Shown piece after piece: positions 24,701-34,869 of a stretch of 64,000 nucleotides of DNA. The position numbers and the translations under genes are program-made. Each line of letters begins with the position of its first letter. Position 1 is the stretch's first letter. The notes under the pieces are model-generated. The model was not told the DNA's origin. It searched no databases and saw only the letters and a list, made by a program, of their open reading frames with translations. Origin of the DNA: Zingiber officinale (Eukaryota > Streptophyta > Magnoliopsida > Zingiberales > Zingiberaceae); assembly GCF_018446385.1 (NCBI RefSeq), contig NC_055992.1, positions 19,748,877-19,812,876 on the forward strand, written 5' to 3'.

Positions 24701-25319
24701 GCTTGTGCCAAGATCAACACTTGCCTTCTACTCCTAACATTGAGCTATCAGTCTATTTACTAGGAAACTATTGATTCCAGGTCAATCGGAAACCAAGACA
24801 AGCCAATTCTGCAACTTTAAAACAAGAAGAAATCTTTCTGTCTTTTATGACTCTCTGTTATTGTTGAACTTTATCTGTCGTAGGAGACATTATTAGGCCT
24901 CGAGTCACTACTCTGGTACACCAAACACTCTTGTCCACCTAAAGAAGCAACTATCACAAGTAACACAAAAGGAACCAAATGAGAGAATCAAACAAAAAGG
25001 ACAACAAGAACAAGAGAATCCACTCAGAACCAAGCGCAAAATGCAGAAAAATTCTAACAAATCAGAGGTGCTGCGTAATTGCTGAAAAAAGAACAGAGGT
25101 GCTGCATAATTGCTGCAAAAAAAAAAAAAAAGAGTAATTATGCAGAGAGGAAAGGAAAAGGATGGAGTGCGCACCGATGGTGGGAGAGAGGTCGTCCACG
25201 AGGTTGTTGGAGATGAAGGAGACGAGGAGGCTGCTCTTGCCGACGCCGGTGTCGCCGATCAGGAGTATCTTGAAGGAGTAACTGCAGCTAACGCCAGGCC
25301 CAGAGGAGGAACTCGTCAT
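12702..25319 (-). CDS. RABC2: Rab GTPase, RABC2 (Rab18) class
   Basis: A small GTPase that switches membrane traffic; plant RABC proteins are Rab18 relatives linked to peroxisome, ER and lipid-droplet membranes. Six exons on the - strand: 25319-25175, 23950-23882, 14517-14452, 13315-13194, 13022-12894 and 12812-12702. All junctions are GT-AG and in phase, giving 213 residues. Seen motifs are the P-loop GDTGVGKS (22-29), switch I Thr47, WDTAGQE (69-75), NKAD (130-133), ECSAK (158-162) and the C-terminal Cys-Cys-Ser prenylation signal (211-213). The Thr-rich start and GIALAxE/ELALK-like end agree with RABC2. Introns are 1224, 9364, 1136, 171 and 81 bp, in gene order. The huge second intron holds a Copia element in the same transcriptional orientation, with further insertions. 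The reading frame is intact, so the gene is probably expressed. RABC2a versus RABC2b cannot be decided. Confidence 0.93.
14812..15314 (-). repeat. 3' LTR of the intronic Copia element
   Basis: Bounded by TG...CA on either strand and aligned along its whole length with 23294-23792. It includes the same chance reading frame, with AAGATGCCCAAATTGAGTG, in both copies. Confidence 0.88.
15880..17343 (-). pseudogene. Copia reverse transcriptase / RNase H remnant
   Basis: At 16924-17343 the - strand reads a linker with RRSIRERRS followed by the start of the reverse transcriptase. RT signatures continue to about 16750 (MDIKIAFFSGN, IYMVQ). At 16157-16423 it reads the RNase H region with MWYLQRTKDYMLTY, YSDFDF and a degraded MEAKFIA motif. 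The middle of RT, including the YVDD site, is not visible, and stops occur between the segments. It is a decayed pol gene with no likely product. Confidence 0.82.
17410..17779 (-). pseudogene. Copia integrase C-terminal remnant
   Basis: In broken frames the - strand reads a TMPGTLQQNGV-like motif that marks the region of the catalytic glutamate in Copia integrases, then a DMVRSM-like stretch and a GCPAKARPY-like stretch. Stops interrupt it. The segment is cut at 17780 by an inserted LTR. Confidence 0.72.
17780..18778 (-). repeat. SIRE-like LTR, copy A (full length, 999 bp)
   Basis: It starts TGTTGGGGGATCTTGCGG and ends GCTCCAACA on the + strand. The next bases are ATCTCCCCCTTTTTGATG, the complement of a purine tract, which places the parent element on the - strand. 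An array of palindromic CAGTCGACTG words occupies 18211-18400. Confidence 0.85.
18314..18337. repeat. Hairpin-forming inverted repeat in LTR copy A
   Basis: GCGAACAGAA and TTCTGTTCGC are exact complements separated by a few bases. The same place in LTR copy C (about 20230-20255) is partly decayed. Confidence 0.75.
18779..19063 (-). mobile_element. Short interior of a miniature LTR element, unit 1
   Basis: 285 bp between LTR copies A and B. It has a purine-tract complement at its left end and CTCTGATACCAAT, the complement of a Met-tRNA primer site, at its right end. It has no coding potential, only a near-perfect 48-bp tandem pair (about 18851-18946). Both ends needed for reverse transcription are present, so this is a complete non-autonomous unit. 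Confidence 0.75.
19064..19400 (-). repeat. SIRE-like LTR, copy B (internally deleted, 337 bp)
   Basis: It begins TGTTAGGGAATCTTGCGG and ends GCTCCAACA, but jumps from TTGAATGGA straight to CCCAAGCTTGCGGC. This removes the central ~660 bp including the palindrome array. ACCCAAGCTTGCGGCT occurs twice at the joint, which hints at slippage between direct repeats. Confidence 0.82.
19401..19685 (-). mobile_element. Short interior of the LTR array, unit 2
   Basis: 285 bp, nearly identical to 18779-19063, with the same purine-tract and primer-site complements at its ends. The near identity of the spacers indicates recent duplication by unequal exchange, or repeated insertion. Confidence 0.75.
19686..20695 (-). 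repeat. SIRE-like LTR, copy C (full length, 1010 bp)
   Basis: Bounded as copy A (TGTTAGGGAATC...CTCCAACA). It carries a run of nine Cs near 19731-19739 and its own set of CAGTCGACTG/CAGTCGATTG palindromes at about 20110-20310. Confidence 0.85.
20696..20964 (-). mobile_element. Short interior of the LTR array, unit 3
   Basis: 269 bp, related to units 1 and 2 but more diverged. It starts ATCTCCCCCTTTTTGATG and ends CTCTGATACCAAT. Confidence 0.72.
20965..21490 (-). repeat. SIRE-like LTR, copy D (truncated)
   Basis: It matches copies A and C from the start TGTTGGGGGATC to ATAAAAGTACCA and then stops. The next bases belong to the host Copia gag. The cut means a deletion removed the LTR end together with part of the Copia coding region. 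Confidence 0.8.
21491..21880 (-). pseudogene. Copia gag remnant
   Basis: The - strand reads pieces typical of the Copia gag (UBN2) domain: KWER...RMSLMIMK, a stretch with FLNKLVSMWY, then EYIIKMSNLITRLK and a KISYSTPKGKW-like end at the break with LTR copy D. In-frame stops are present. The upstream part of gag is not recognisable. Confidence 0.68.
22540..23095. repeat. Array of CAATCGATTG / CAATCGACTG palindromic words
   Basis: In the leader of the Copia element, self-complementary or nearly self-complementary words (ATCGATTG, AATCGACTGG, CAGTTGATTG, CAGTCAATTGG) recur about fifteen times in 550 bp. They are joined by TTATGGCAATCG- and GGTGAAGACTAG-like phrases. No coding sense is seen. Confidence 0.75.
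23294..23792 (-). repeat. 5' LTR of the intronic Copia element
   Basis: It pairs with 14812-15314 over its full length. The expected Met-tRNA primer site on its left side is not intact; only TTTGGTAT remains at about 23271-23278, read on the - strand. Confidence 0.86.
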
Positions 25320-25560
25320 CGTCCCAAAAGCAAACAGCGCAAAGCGATGATCGAGCACCAAAGCCACAAGGGAGCAGAAATAAGAGATTCGGATTAAAGA
25401 AAACAAAAGCAAATATAAAGATAGAATTATGGAAGAAGAAAGGTGGCGAGGTTGGAAGGAAGAATAAAAAAGAAACACTGAAAAAGAGAAAGAGTAAGAA
25501 GAAGAGGGAAGGGGAAGGAAAGGAAAGGAAGAAGATTCTTTGCTTCCCTTCTTTTTCGCT
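25320..25560 (-). promoter_or_regulatory. Pyrimidine-rich 5' leader / core promoter of the RABC2 gene
   Basis: Upstream of the ATG at 25319 the - strand is a long run of C and T (CTTCC and TTTCC words, about 25430-25545), typical of plant 5' leaders and Y-patch promoters. A TTTAAA near 25569-25575 is the best TATA candidate. The transcription start is not fixed by sequence. Confidence 0.45.
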
Positions 25561-26712
25561 GGGTGTGTGTTTAAAGCCTTCTCGTTACTTTCTATGGCAT
25601 CTCCTCCTTCCCCTGCCTTCCCTTCACTGCTCTTGTCTCGATTCTTTCTCTGCCGTTACGTCCAACTGTCCCAGTCCAAGAAATGCAGACAAACCAATTG
25701 GCACTGTGAGATCCAAACCTCGGACCGGCCGATTAGATTTAGATAATAATAATAATGACGTAGGTAGAATCCAATGTAACCTGCCGAATTCTAACAAAAA
25801 AAAAACACTAAATCTAATCGGTTTTCCGAATTTAGCTGGACCAGATCGGACACAGGCTGTGAGAGTGCTGTGGATTCCTGTCGCTCTTGCTGGTCATGAT
25901 GAGTTGGTCGCTGTCCAGACAGTATTAATTTGCTTCTGAATCATTAGGTTGTCCAACTTAAATAAAGTATCTTTTTATGCTCTAAAAGTTTTCATCTTTC
26001 CAATTTTTCAAACATATGATCGAGTTTTAATTTTAATAAATTAACTGATAAATTTTATTTAATGAACCGTTTATCTAAAAAATATTGGACTGACTTTTTA
26101 ATTTATCGTAACGGTCGTTAAAAAATTTCTATGAGGGTGGGGCCAAATGGATCACTCTCACGATTAATTGGCCGGGTGCCAACTAAAACAAATGAATTTA
26201 ATACTCATAGAGCTATATTTGAATTCGGTTTGAATTCTTGAGCCTGTTTTTATTATTATATTTGAATTCGGTTTGAATTCTTCAACTTAAATTTGAATTT
26301 GATTCCAATTATAATGTATTTTAATTTGAGAATATTTGAATCGAAGAATAATAAAAATATTTAATATTTTTTATAAACAATCAAATAATTGGGTCGATTT
26401 GTTTGTATCCATAATTGAAAGGGATGGTATGCTAGTTAACCTGGTATCAATTTGCATATTACAGTAAAAGATTTTAAGCATATGAACTTCGAAATTTCAG
26501 GAAGTAGAATACTATATTCCGTATTTTTAGTCCAAAAGAAGTTCATTTTAATGCAAAAATATAATTGCGAGTTATTTTATAAATCAATTTGCATTAATTT
26601 ATGTCGATCTTTAAAGAAGAAGGTGATTTGTAAATCAATTTGCGCTTTTAAAATGAAAGATTTTATTCATTAATATTCCAATTACTCCAAGTGGAATGTT
26701 AATAATTCCACT
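25561..26712. other. Intergenic DNA upstream of RABC2, nothing further recognised
   Basis: The part near the gene (25561-25940) is moderately GC-rich and may hold promoter elements. The rest is AT-rich, with a repeated TTTGAATTCGGTTTGAATTC word at about 26217-26280. No supported gene. Confidence 0.4.
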
Positions 26713-27300
26713 TGATGCGGAGATAAAGAGCTTACGTAGCACATGTGATCAATAGTCACGGTGTATATAAAAGTCAAAGCGATCAATACGAGAGTTCAAA
26801 CAAGGCTAATCCGAACAGGAGTGACTACATCAGCCAATCGGAATGATACTACCCAGCTGGTGGGAAATCAATCCGAATGGACCACTCGTCCGGTCAGATT
26901 GGCACCGACATCAGTCATGCGAAGTAATAAAGGAGAAGACTAAAGGTCTTGAGGAAGAGAAAGCAAAAGCAATCACTCCATCTGTCATTAAATGCACCGA
27001 AGCCAAGACAAACATGTTTTCTGTAGATAATCAATATCATTAAATAAGGGAAGATTGAAGGTTACTAAGAAGGGTATAAAAGGGCATGCCAGGTATGAGG
27101 AAAAGACAAGAAAAATAAGAGTCTTCGTCTCTATCATTTTCCATTTTCCTTCCTCTATTTTTGACTTGTGCGTCGGAGGGTCAACGCCAAGGACCCCTTC
27201 CCTGGTTTGGTTTTGTATTGCAGGTAGGAATGAGATTCTCATCCAGTCAGCAGAGCCACCACCTTCCCGGCTTTCCAGCTTCACGTCCTGGATAGGATCA
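26713..27300 (+). repeat. 5' LTR of the Gypsy/Tat element
   Basis: It starts TGATGCGGAGATAAAGAGC and ends GGATAGGATCA. It aligns along its length with 37689-38274. Confidence 0.9.
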
Positions 27301-27303
27301 TTT

Positions 27304-27319
27304 TGGCATCATCTGTGGG
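27304..27319 (+). other. Primer binding site of the Gypsy/Tat element (decayed)
   Basis: TGGCATCATCTGTGGG lies 3 bp after the 5' LTR. Related plant elements carry TGGCGCCGTCTGTGGG here. All differences are CG to CA/TG-type changes, as expected from deamination of methylated cytosine. Confidence 0.7.
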
Positions 27320-27369
27320 AATTATTCCTGCATCCGAATGGGAAGATGGAAGACGTTGGATGATTCACA

Positions 27370-28419
27370 ATGGTAACGCTGACGCAAGAGAAGCTCGACA
27401 AGTTGATACAAGTCCGAGCAGCAAAGATAGTGGAGCAACAACAACAACAAGAGTTGGTCGATCATTAAGTGCAGGAACCTACAACCTCAATAGTGGGGCT
27501 GCAGGCTGAACAACTCTCTGCTCGGGAACTGAACAAGATGCTGATAGGCACCTATAGGGAAGCCCCTAATGCGCTGGCCCTGTTATGGACTCCAGCAGAG
27601 AGAGGCCAAGTGGATAAAGATCGGGGATCATCCTCTGATGAGGCACCCGTTCAAGACACAAGAAAAAGTAAACCCAGGGAGAACGACTTGCTCGAAAGGG
27701 TCAATTAACATTTTTCAGAAGGGATTCTAAATGACCCTCTGCTGAAACACTACATGCCACTGACGATTGGGGAATATAATGGGACGACCAACCTCGACGA
27801 CCACCTGGCCAAGTTTAACAATGCGTCCACACTGCACCAATACACGGACGGGGTAAAATGCTGAGTCTTCCTTACCATGTTATCTGAATCGATATAACAC
27901 TGGTTCAAACGTTTGCCGAGCGGCTCGATCCACAGCTTTAAAGACTTCTGAGCAGTCTTCTTGCATCATTTTGCTAGCAATCATCGGCACCAGAAGATGA
28001 GCGTGAATCTATTCTCACTGAAGCAAGGGCCCCGAGAGGCCTTAAGGGTATATATCCAATGTTTTAATCAGGTGGCGATGTACATCCCAACGGTCTCCTC
28101 GGATGTATTGGTAAACGCTTTTACTCAAGGGCTCACTGAAGGAGAATTCTTTCGGCCACTCATTCGAAAGCCGCCAAAGGACTTTGGCCATCTACAGAAA
28201 AGGGCTAATGAATACATGAATGTAGAAGAAGCCCAGGTGGTCAGGAAAAATGAGGCACCCGCCGAACCAGCGGTGGCATCTGAGCAGCGTCAATCGAGTA
28301 GCCATCAGCCTCCTAAAGGGCCCCGATCGAGAGGAACTCAACCACAACACGAGCCTAGGACGCATGCCGTTCATCACGTTGGGGCCGAACGCCCAAAGAC
28401 CTCTAGGGGCAAAATATAG
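27370..28419 (+). pseudogene. Gypsy/Tat gag remnant
   Basis: One continuous frame from ATG at 27370 to 28419 (about 349 codons) is interrupted by roughly five stops. It reads a charged N-terminus, the capsid-like core (LLKHYMPLTIGEYNG, DDHLAKF, HFASNHRH, LFSLKQGPREALRVYIQCF, FTQGLTEGEFF) and a basic, Pro/Gln/Arg-rich tail. It is the retrotransposon gag family, which packages element RNA. Several stops replace tryptophan or glutamine codons, a G-to-A/C-to-T decay pattern. Confidence 0.85.
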
Positions 28420-28844
28420 ACATCGATGTTTTGCTCCTTCCATCAGTCTATGACTCATAATACCCGGGACAACTACCTGGCTAGTAGATCGACCCCAAGA
28501 AGGTAGTATCATCAATCACCGTCGCCCAATCGGAGACATAGGCACTGATCAGCTAGGCGAAGGGAACACGAAAGGATAGTGGTCGAACCACGCTGCAATA
28601 AATCTCAACAACGGAACAATCCAAGTCCTGTTCGGGAGCAAGCTGAACGGAGACGAACTTGAGAGGAAGAAAATAGGAGCAACGCCACTCGGGGTGAGAT
28701 AGGAATGATCACTGGGGGGCCGACGGGCGGTGATTCCAATCGAGCAAGAAAGTCGCATGCTTGGCTGCTTGAAATTCATGCGGTCGGCTGCAGCAAGGAG
28801 AAGGCCTTAGGCCTTAGATCAGCTTTCATCCGAAGGATTTAGAG

Positions 28845-29280
28845 GTGTTAGAGATCTCCCATGATGATGCTCTGATTATTCGAGCAATAATAGCTAATTA
28901 TGTTATTCACCGTACCTTTGTTGACACAGGAAGCTCTGTGAACATCATATTCAAGAAAGCGTTCGATCAACTACAAATCGACCAAGGCGATTTACTACCC
29001 ATGACAACTCCACTCTACGGGTTCACCAGCAATGAAGTGTTGCCGATCGACCAATTGTGCCTGGTCGTCTCGCTCGGGGAAGAGTCACTGAAGAGGACAC
29101 AAATGACCAAGTTCATCATGGTGGATGTGCTATCAGCCTACAACGTCATTTTGGGATGACCGATGCTGAATGAGTTCCGAGCGGTGGTATCCACTTTCTA
29201 CCAAAAGATCAAGTTTCCGATGGGGAACAAGGTGGCCGAAATTAGAGGTGATTAGTTGGTCGCCCGACGTTGCTACATCA
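28845..29280 (+). pseudogene. Gypsy aspartic protease remnant
   Basis: The open stretch 28845-29159 contains the catalytic signature FVDTGSSVNIIF and the later hydrophobic segment AYNVILG, normal for retropepsins that cut Gag-Pol. A stop follows the Gly, and the frame then reads on into LNEFRAVVS-type sequence before the solo LTR at 29288. Confidence 0.82.
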
Positions 29281-29287
29281 AGATGGT

Positions 29288-31056
29288 TGATAAGCCCTAA
29301 AATCTATATTAAATGTCACAAATAGGCTTATCAAATTAACAATTTAATATTTCACTGAACCCCTTAATTTCACAATAACGTTGTAGTAACGAGCCCAGGA
29401 TCGATCCGAGGAACCAACGGTAGAATGTAATTTAGGATTGTCTTTTTATTCCTATTTTTGGGGTTTTCGATATAAAAATGGAGTTGGGGGTTTAAAAGCT
29501 TTAATCTAAATCTAACAAAAGTGAAACACAGCAGTAAAGAAATTAATCTAAAACAAGAGTGAAACCTAAACAAATGAAATCTACTTGTGTGCCAACAATC
29601 AAACCATAATGCATTGTCACCCTACATTATAATTAAATCATTAACACACATCAAACTAAGATTGAAATAACAAGACTCAAGTAACTCTGATCTAAAGCAA
29701 GATGTAAACCCTAGCTTAGAATTTAAACACTAAACAAGTAACCAAGCATCAACTAAAACTTAAACTAAGCTTCAACAAGGAAAGAAATGCTAACTACTTG
29801 CATAAAAATATAACAAAACTTCAAATGAATTTGTTCTAAGATAATAAAAACAATAACAAAATGAAATAAATCCTAACCAATCCAACTCACAACCAATTTC
29901 ACAAGTTTCACACTCTTGCCGTCACACAATAGTGTCAAAGTCGAGACCACCCAACTTTGGACCTCAATGGAACATCTCAATGGCGTATCAGCTCAAGGAG
30001 TGCTCAACTACACCGACGGACCACCCCCGGCGAGCTAAGAACAACCCTAAACCCACTCAAGTGCTGAAAATCTAGAAATCTGCCATCCTTGACCTCTGAA
30101 TCTGGAATAGGAGCTACGGAATGCGAATTGTGGTCGGATGAAGCTCAACAACGCCGGAGGACCACCGCCGAGCGTTGCTGATGGGAATCGGAGCTCAGAT
30201 TTGGAAGAACACCTCCAAATCAAAGGTGAACAGAGGCATCGAAGAAATGGAGATTGCGCCAGAGGGAACACCCAAATCGGTTCCAGAGAATCGGGATGAA
30301 GCTGTTGGAACGTCCTTCACCGAGGTTGAAGCTTGGAAGAATGATCGGAGAAGAGAAAGGGGCCGGAATCCGGAGAAATGCCGCGGGGACGAAGCTGCTA
30401 TGCGTGGAGGATTCGACGAAGAAGCTCACTGTAGCTTCTCAGATTTAAATTAGATCTGGATCTGAAATGGACGGCTGAGATTGATTCCGGGCTAAATCAA
30501 CGGTGAAAAGTCATCTAAATTCCGATCTGAAGGTACTGATGTTGATCTAGGGTCTGGATCTACTCTCCCGTAGGTCGGATCGATCAAATCATCACTGGAT
30601 GGCCCAGATCGGCCCAGTCTTCATTGAACGGCCCAGATTAATTTGGCTTGATCAATGGCTAGATGAACTCAGATCTGGATCAAAACTTCTGGATCTTCAT
30701 AAATGGCTCAGATCTGCTCTCCATTAGGTTGGATCGGCCAGATCTTCAACGGATGGTACAGATCTCTCCTATTCTTGATAAACGGCCCATAATGCTTCAA
30801 AGCTTGATCTTCTCGTTTGAACTCCGATTCGAGCCCAATTTCTGTCTAAATAGATCCAAATCTAAGATCCTTTGATGCCTGCAAAATAAGAATCAAATAT
30901 TAGCATCAAATAATACCAAAAATAAGATAATTTGCAATTAGGTCCAAAAATACACACAATGCACAAAATGTAATGTAACCATGATTTAAACTAGGAAACC
31001 AACATCAAAACCATGCATAAATGAATCATAATAATACAGTAAAATCATGGTTATCA
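29288..31056. mobile_element. Solo LTR inserted in the Gypsy element (1769 bp)
   Basis: The insert begins TGATAAGCCC and ends GGTTATCA. It is flanked on both sides by ATGGT (29283-29287 and 31057-31061), a perfect 5-bp target-site duplication. There is no coding domain and the host pol sequence resumes directly after it. A solo LTR left by recombination between two LTRs fits best. Repeated GGCCCAGATC/GGATGG words occur at 30595-30790. Its orientation and family are not determined. Confidence 0.82.
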
Positions 31057-31061
31057 ATGGT

Positions 31062-32245
31062 CAGAGTGGAAGCACGAGCTGCCCAAAAGATACCCACGCT
31101 TAGAAGTGAGCGCTATCGTGGAGAAGCCTCCTGCTCTGGTCTACGATGAGAAGGAGGAGGTCCAGATCCATCCAAACCGATCGGAGGTGACAACCTTTAT
31201 CACCGCCAATCTAGAAAGTGCGAAAAAAATAGAGTTGGTCGCCTGCCTCAGATGAAACTATGACATGTTCGTCTGGTCGACGCACGAATTGTCTTGCATT
31301 TCTCCGAATGTGGCTAAGCATGAGCTACATGTTTGATTGGACTCCCGACCAGTTAAACAGAAGAAGAGAGACTTCAGCCCGGAGCAGAATTTGATCATCC
31401 GGGCGGAGATAAAAGAATTACTAGAGGCCATCCATATATGGGAAGTTCAATTTCCAAGTTGGCTCGCTAACGTGGTACTGGTCTCCAAGCCAAGCAATAA
31501 ATGATGGGTCTGCATCGACTTCCGCAACTTAAATAAGACATGCCAGAATGACTTCTATCTGTTGCCTCAGATAGACCAAATAGTGGACTCCATAGCGGGC
31601 TGCTAATTAATATGCATGCTCGACGCATACTAGGGCTACCACCAAGTGCCGCTCGCCCGAGAAGATCAAGAAAATGTCAGTTTCATCATGACCAACGGAA
31701 CCTATTGCTACAACATCATGCCATTTAGACTGAAGAATGCCGGAGCAACCTACCAAAGGCTGATGAATAAAGTGTTCTGAAGGCAGATCAACCAAAACAT
31801 GGAAGTCTATGTTGATGACATACTAATAAAATATCTCCGAGCGACTAACCTCTGTGCGGACTTCGAGGAGATGCGCCAAACTTTAAGAACCTATGGAATG
31901 AAGCTGAACCCCAGCAAGTGCCTGTTCGATGCAAGGAGCGGTCGTTTTCTCGGGAATATTGTGACCGAGCGGGGGATCGAGACAAATCCAAGTAAGGTGA
32001 AGACCCTGCAAGACACACATCTGCCTCACAATTTGAAGGAGGCCCAACGGCTGACCAGATGGATCACCACACTTTCAAGGTTCATTTCTAAGATGTCCGA
32101 TCGGAGTCTGCCATTCTTCAAAGTACTGCACCGAGCTACAAGATTCCAATGGGACACAGAGTGTGACCGAGCTTTAGAAGAGCTCAAGGAGTATCTTAAC
32201 TTCTTACCTGTGCTAGCTAAGCCGAGCGCTGGAGAGTCTCTTTAG
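31062..32245 (+). pseudogene. Gypsy reverse transcriptase remnant
   Basis: RT blocks are seen in order: KRDFSPEQ, IREVQFPSWLANVV-like text, WVCIDFRNLNK, PLPQID-like text, MDAYxGYHQV-like text, then the catalytic box VYVDDI at about 31806 and LRTYGMKLNPSKC and FLGNIV downstream. Stops interrupt the first half; the stretch 31799-32245 is open. It synthesises element DNA from RNA in intact relatives; here it is inactive. Confidence 0.87.
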
Positions 32246-32880
32246 ATTTATTTGTCATCCATCGAGCATGCGGTTATATCAACATTGGTCAAGCAGAATG
32301 ACCATGAACAACACTTGTGTATTTTTTAAGCCATATATTGAAAGATGTTGAATCTCGCTACACTGGTTTGAAAAAGTTAGCTTATGCTCTGGTGCTTGCT
32401 GCTCAGAGACTCTGTCCATACTTTCTTGCTCACCTGATCATCGTCATGACCAACAGTACCCTGGAAAAAGTCCTCCTCAACACAGAAATGTCCGAGCGAT
32501 TGATCAAATGGATAATTAAATTAAGCGAGTTTGATATTCAATATCAATTTCAAACGACAATCAAAGCTCAGGTCTTGGCTAATTTCATCACAGAAGTCCA
32601 GAACGTAGATCCTGAAGCAACCTGGAGAATATATGTGGATGGTTCTTCCACCCGGTAAGAGAGCGGGATCAACGTACTGCTGATCTCACCAAGGGAAGAT
32701 CGAATACAACTCTCCGCTTGGCTGGAATACTAGGCCACCAATAATGAAGTCGAGTATAAAGCGTTAATCGCCGGCTTACAAGCAGCAGGACACGTCAGAG
32801 CCACAAAGGTCCTCATTCACTCGAATTCTCAGCTAGCCGCTCAGTAGTTGTCAGGGACATTCAAAATAATAACAGCTCCC
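32246..32880 (+). pseudogene. Gypsy RNase H and Tat-type second RNase H remnant
   Basis: 32317-32658 reads the end of the first RNase H and the tether (YFLSHILKDVESRY, WIIKLSEFDIQY). It then enters a second RNase H that begins WRIYVDGSS and continues with NNEVEYKALIAGL. The expected catalytic DSQL reads NSQL, a G-to-A change of an active-site Asp. A second RNase H domain is a known mark of the Tat lineage. Confidence 0.82.
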
Positions 32881-33119
32881 GACTTAAACTCTACGCAGAA
32901 GCCTTTGAAAAACTGAGGGTAAGTTTCCAAGAAGTCACTATACAGAAGATCCCCCCGATCAGACAACCATTCGGCAAATGACTTAGCCAAATTGGCTAGA
33001 TCATTAACGTCGGTCATGATTGAATACCCAATCGAGCAGGTTTTACTGGTGGTGCACATTGATCGGATAGAAGGCCTCTCCTTCCCAAACGGTTGAAGGA
33101 CATCGTTCATCGAATTTCT

Positions 33120-34320
33120 CCGATCGGGTGTAACACCATTTGATCAAGAGGCCGATCATCTACTGAAAAAAAGGGTCGGACGATTTACGTTGATCGGTGA
33201 TCAACTCTACAAGAGATTCTTTTCCAGCCCCCTGTTCAAGTGCGTCAGATCGGAAGACATAGAGTACATCCTCCAAGAAATACATCAAGGTTCCTATAGG
33301 AATCATCCGAGCGACTATTTATTAGCCCAGAAGATCCTTCTCGCCGGGTATTTTTGGCTACGCTCTAAGAAGATGTCGTTCGGACGGTGGCCTCTTGACT
33401 ATCGTGCCAGAAATATCACAGCATCCCACACCGGCCAACTAAAGAGATAAAGGCATCCATGGTGTCATGTCCATTCGATCAATGGGGCATGGACATCGTT
33501 GGACCATTTCCAACGGTGATAGCTCAGCGGAAGTTCCTGTTCGTCGCTGTGGACTACTTTTCAAAATGGGTGGAGGTCGAACCATTGGCGAAGATAAATG
33601 AACAAATGGTCATCAAGTTCTTCTGGCAAAGTATCTTATGCTGGTTCAACATCTCCCGACAGCTCATCTCAGACAACGAGAGACAATTCGTTGATCGAAG
33701 GTTCAAAGAATGGTGCGAAACCTATGATATCCAGTAGGCCTTCACCTCAATGGCTTACCCCCAAAGCAATGACCAAGCGGAAGTCACCAATTGGTATATT
33801 CTCAGAGGATTGTGAGCTCGGCTCGACCACGCAGGAGGCAGCTGAGTCGACGAACTCCCTAGCATCTTGTGGGCCCTGTGCACAACCCCGAAGGAGGCGA
33901 CCGGCGTGACGCCATTCCATCTGGTGTACAGTGGTGAAGCACTAGTCTCGGTAGAAGTCGGAGTGGAGTCCGATCGAATGCAGCACTATGACAAGGAGAA
34001 TAGCGAGCGGAGACTGATGGAGCTAGACTTGGTCGACGAAGCACGGGACAAGGCTGTCGTTCGGCTGATGGCATACCGGCAGCTGATGAAGTAGAGCTAC
34101 AACTGGAGGGTTATCCCACAATCCTTCCAGGTCGATGATCTAGTGTGGAAGAAGATAAAGCCAATCGACGACGTCACCAAACTTGAAGCTCCGTGGATGG
34201 GACCCTATAAGGTCATGCAAAAACTCTGCTCAGGAGAATATTATTTGGAAGACGAAGACGGAAGATGGCTCGATCGACCGTGGAGTGCGAACCACCTTCA
34301 ACCCTATAGGGTCGGGTAAG
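33120..34320 (+). pseudogene. Gypsy integrase remnant
   Basis: Open pieces at 33190-33450 and 33459-33737 plus 33867-34094 spell a DDE integrase. They include the N-terminal zinc-region neighbourhood, the first Asp in DQWGMDIVGPF, the second Asp in LISDNERQF and the Glu in QAEVTN. The C-terminal part has WKKIKP, GPYKV and NHLQPYRVG. Stops and a frame change break the chain. In intact elements this enzyme inserts the DNA copy. Confidence 0.86.
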
Positions 34321-34443
34321 AGGTGTGTGAATAATTATATTTATCTGCATTTGCGTGCATGTCTTCCAAATGTAGGACAAATATGAATAAAATCACAAGC
34401 ATTCTAGACTCATGAGTCGGTCGGACAAATTAAGTCGAGCGGT

Positions 34444-34725
34444 GACTATAAACCCATGTCTTCATCGACGGTCAAGCAGCGACCTTAAACCCATGTCTTC
34501 ACCGACGGTCGAGTGGCAACCTTAAACCCATGTCTTCACTGATGGTCGAGCGATGATCTTAAACCCATGTCTTCATCGACGGTCGAGTAGTTACCTTAAA
34601 CTCCAGTCTTCATCAACGGTCGAGAGGTGACCTTAGACCCTTATCCCCATCAACAGTCGAGCGACGATCTTAAATCCATGTCTACACCATGAAACAGTCA
34701 AGTGGCGACCTTAAAACTGGAATTG
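34444..34725. repeat. Minisatellite of 37 bp downstream of the Gypsy pol gene
   Basis: Seven units built on CTTAAACCCATGTCTTCA and CGACGGTCGAG follow at an exact 37-bp step for the first copies (34451, 34488, 34525), with more drift later. Tandem repeats after pol are common in Tat-lineage elements and can seed satellites. Confidence 0.88.
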
Positions 34726-34869
34726 ATCGATCAGCTAAGAAAACAGATAACCCATTGTCGATCAGAAGAACACGAGGACACATTTTAGTTTGCTCGACAA
34801 CACTTAATCTAAATACAAGTCGAAAATGTCGAACTCGAAGGTCCCTGATAAGTCTCTAAGGTCACTCAG

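Noticed and set aside
30047..30453. Small frames inside the solo LTR
   Set aside because: Both strands are equally open and no domain is recognisable; the segment has LTR ends and a target duplication.
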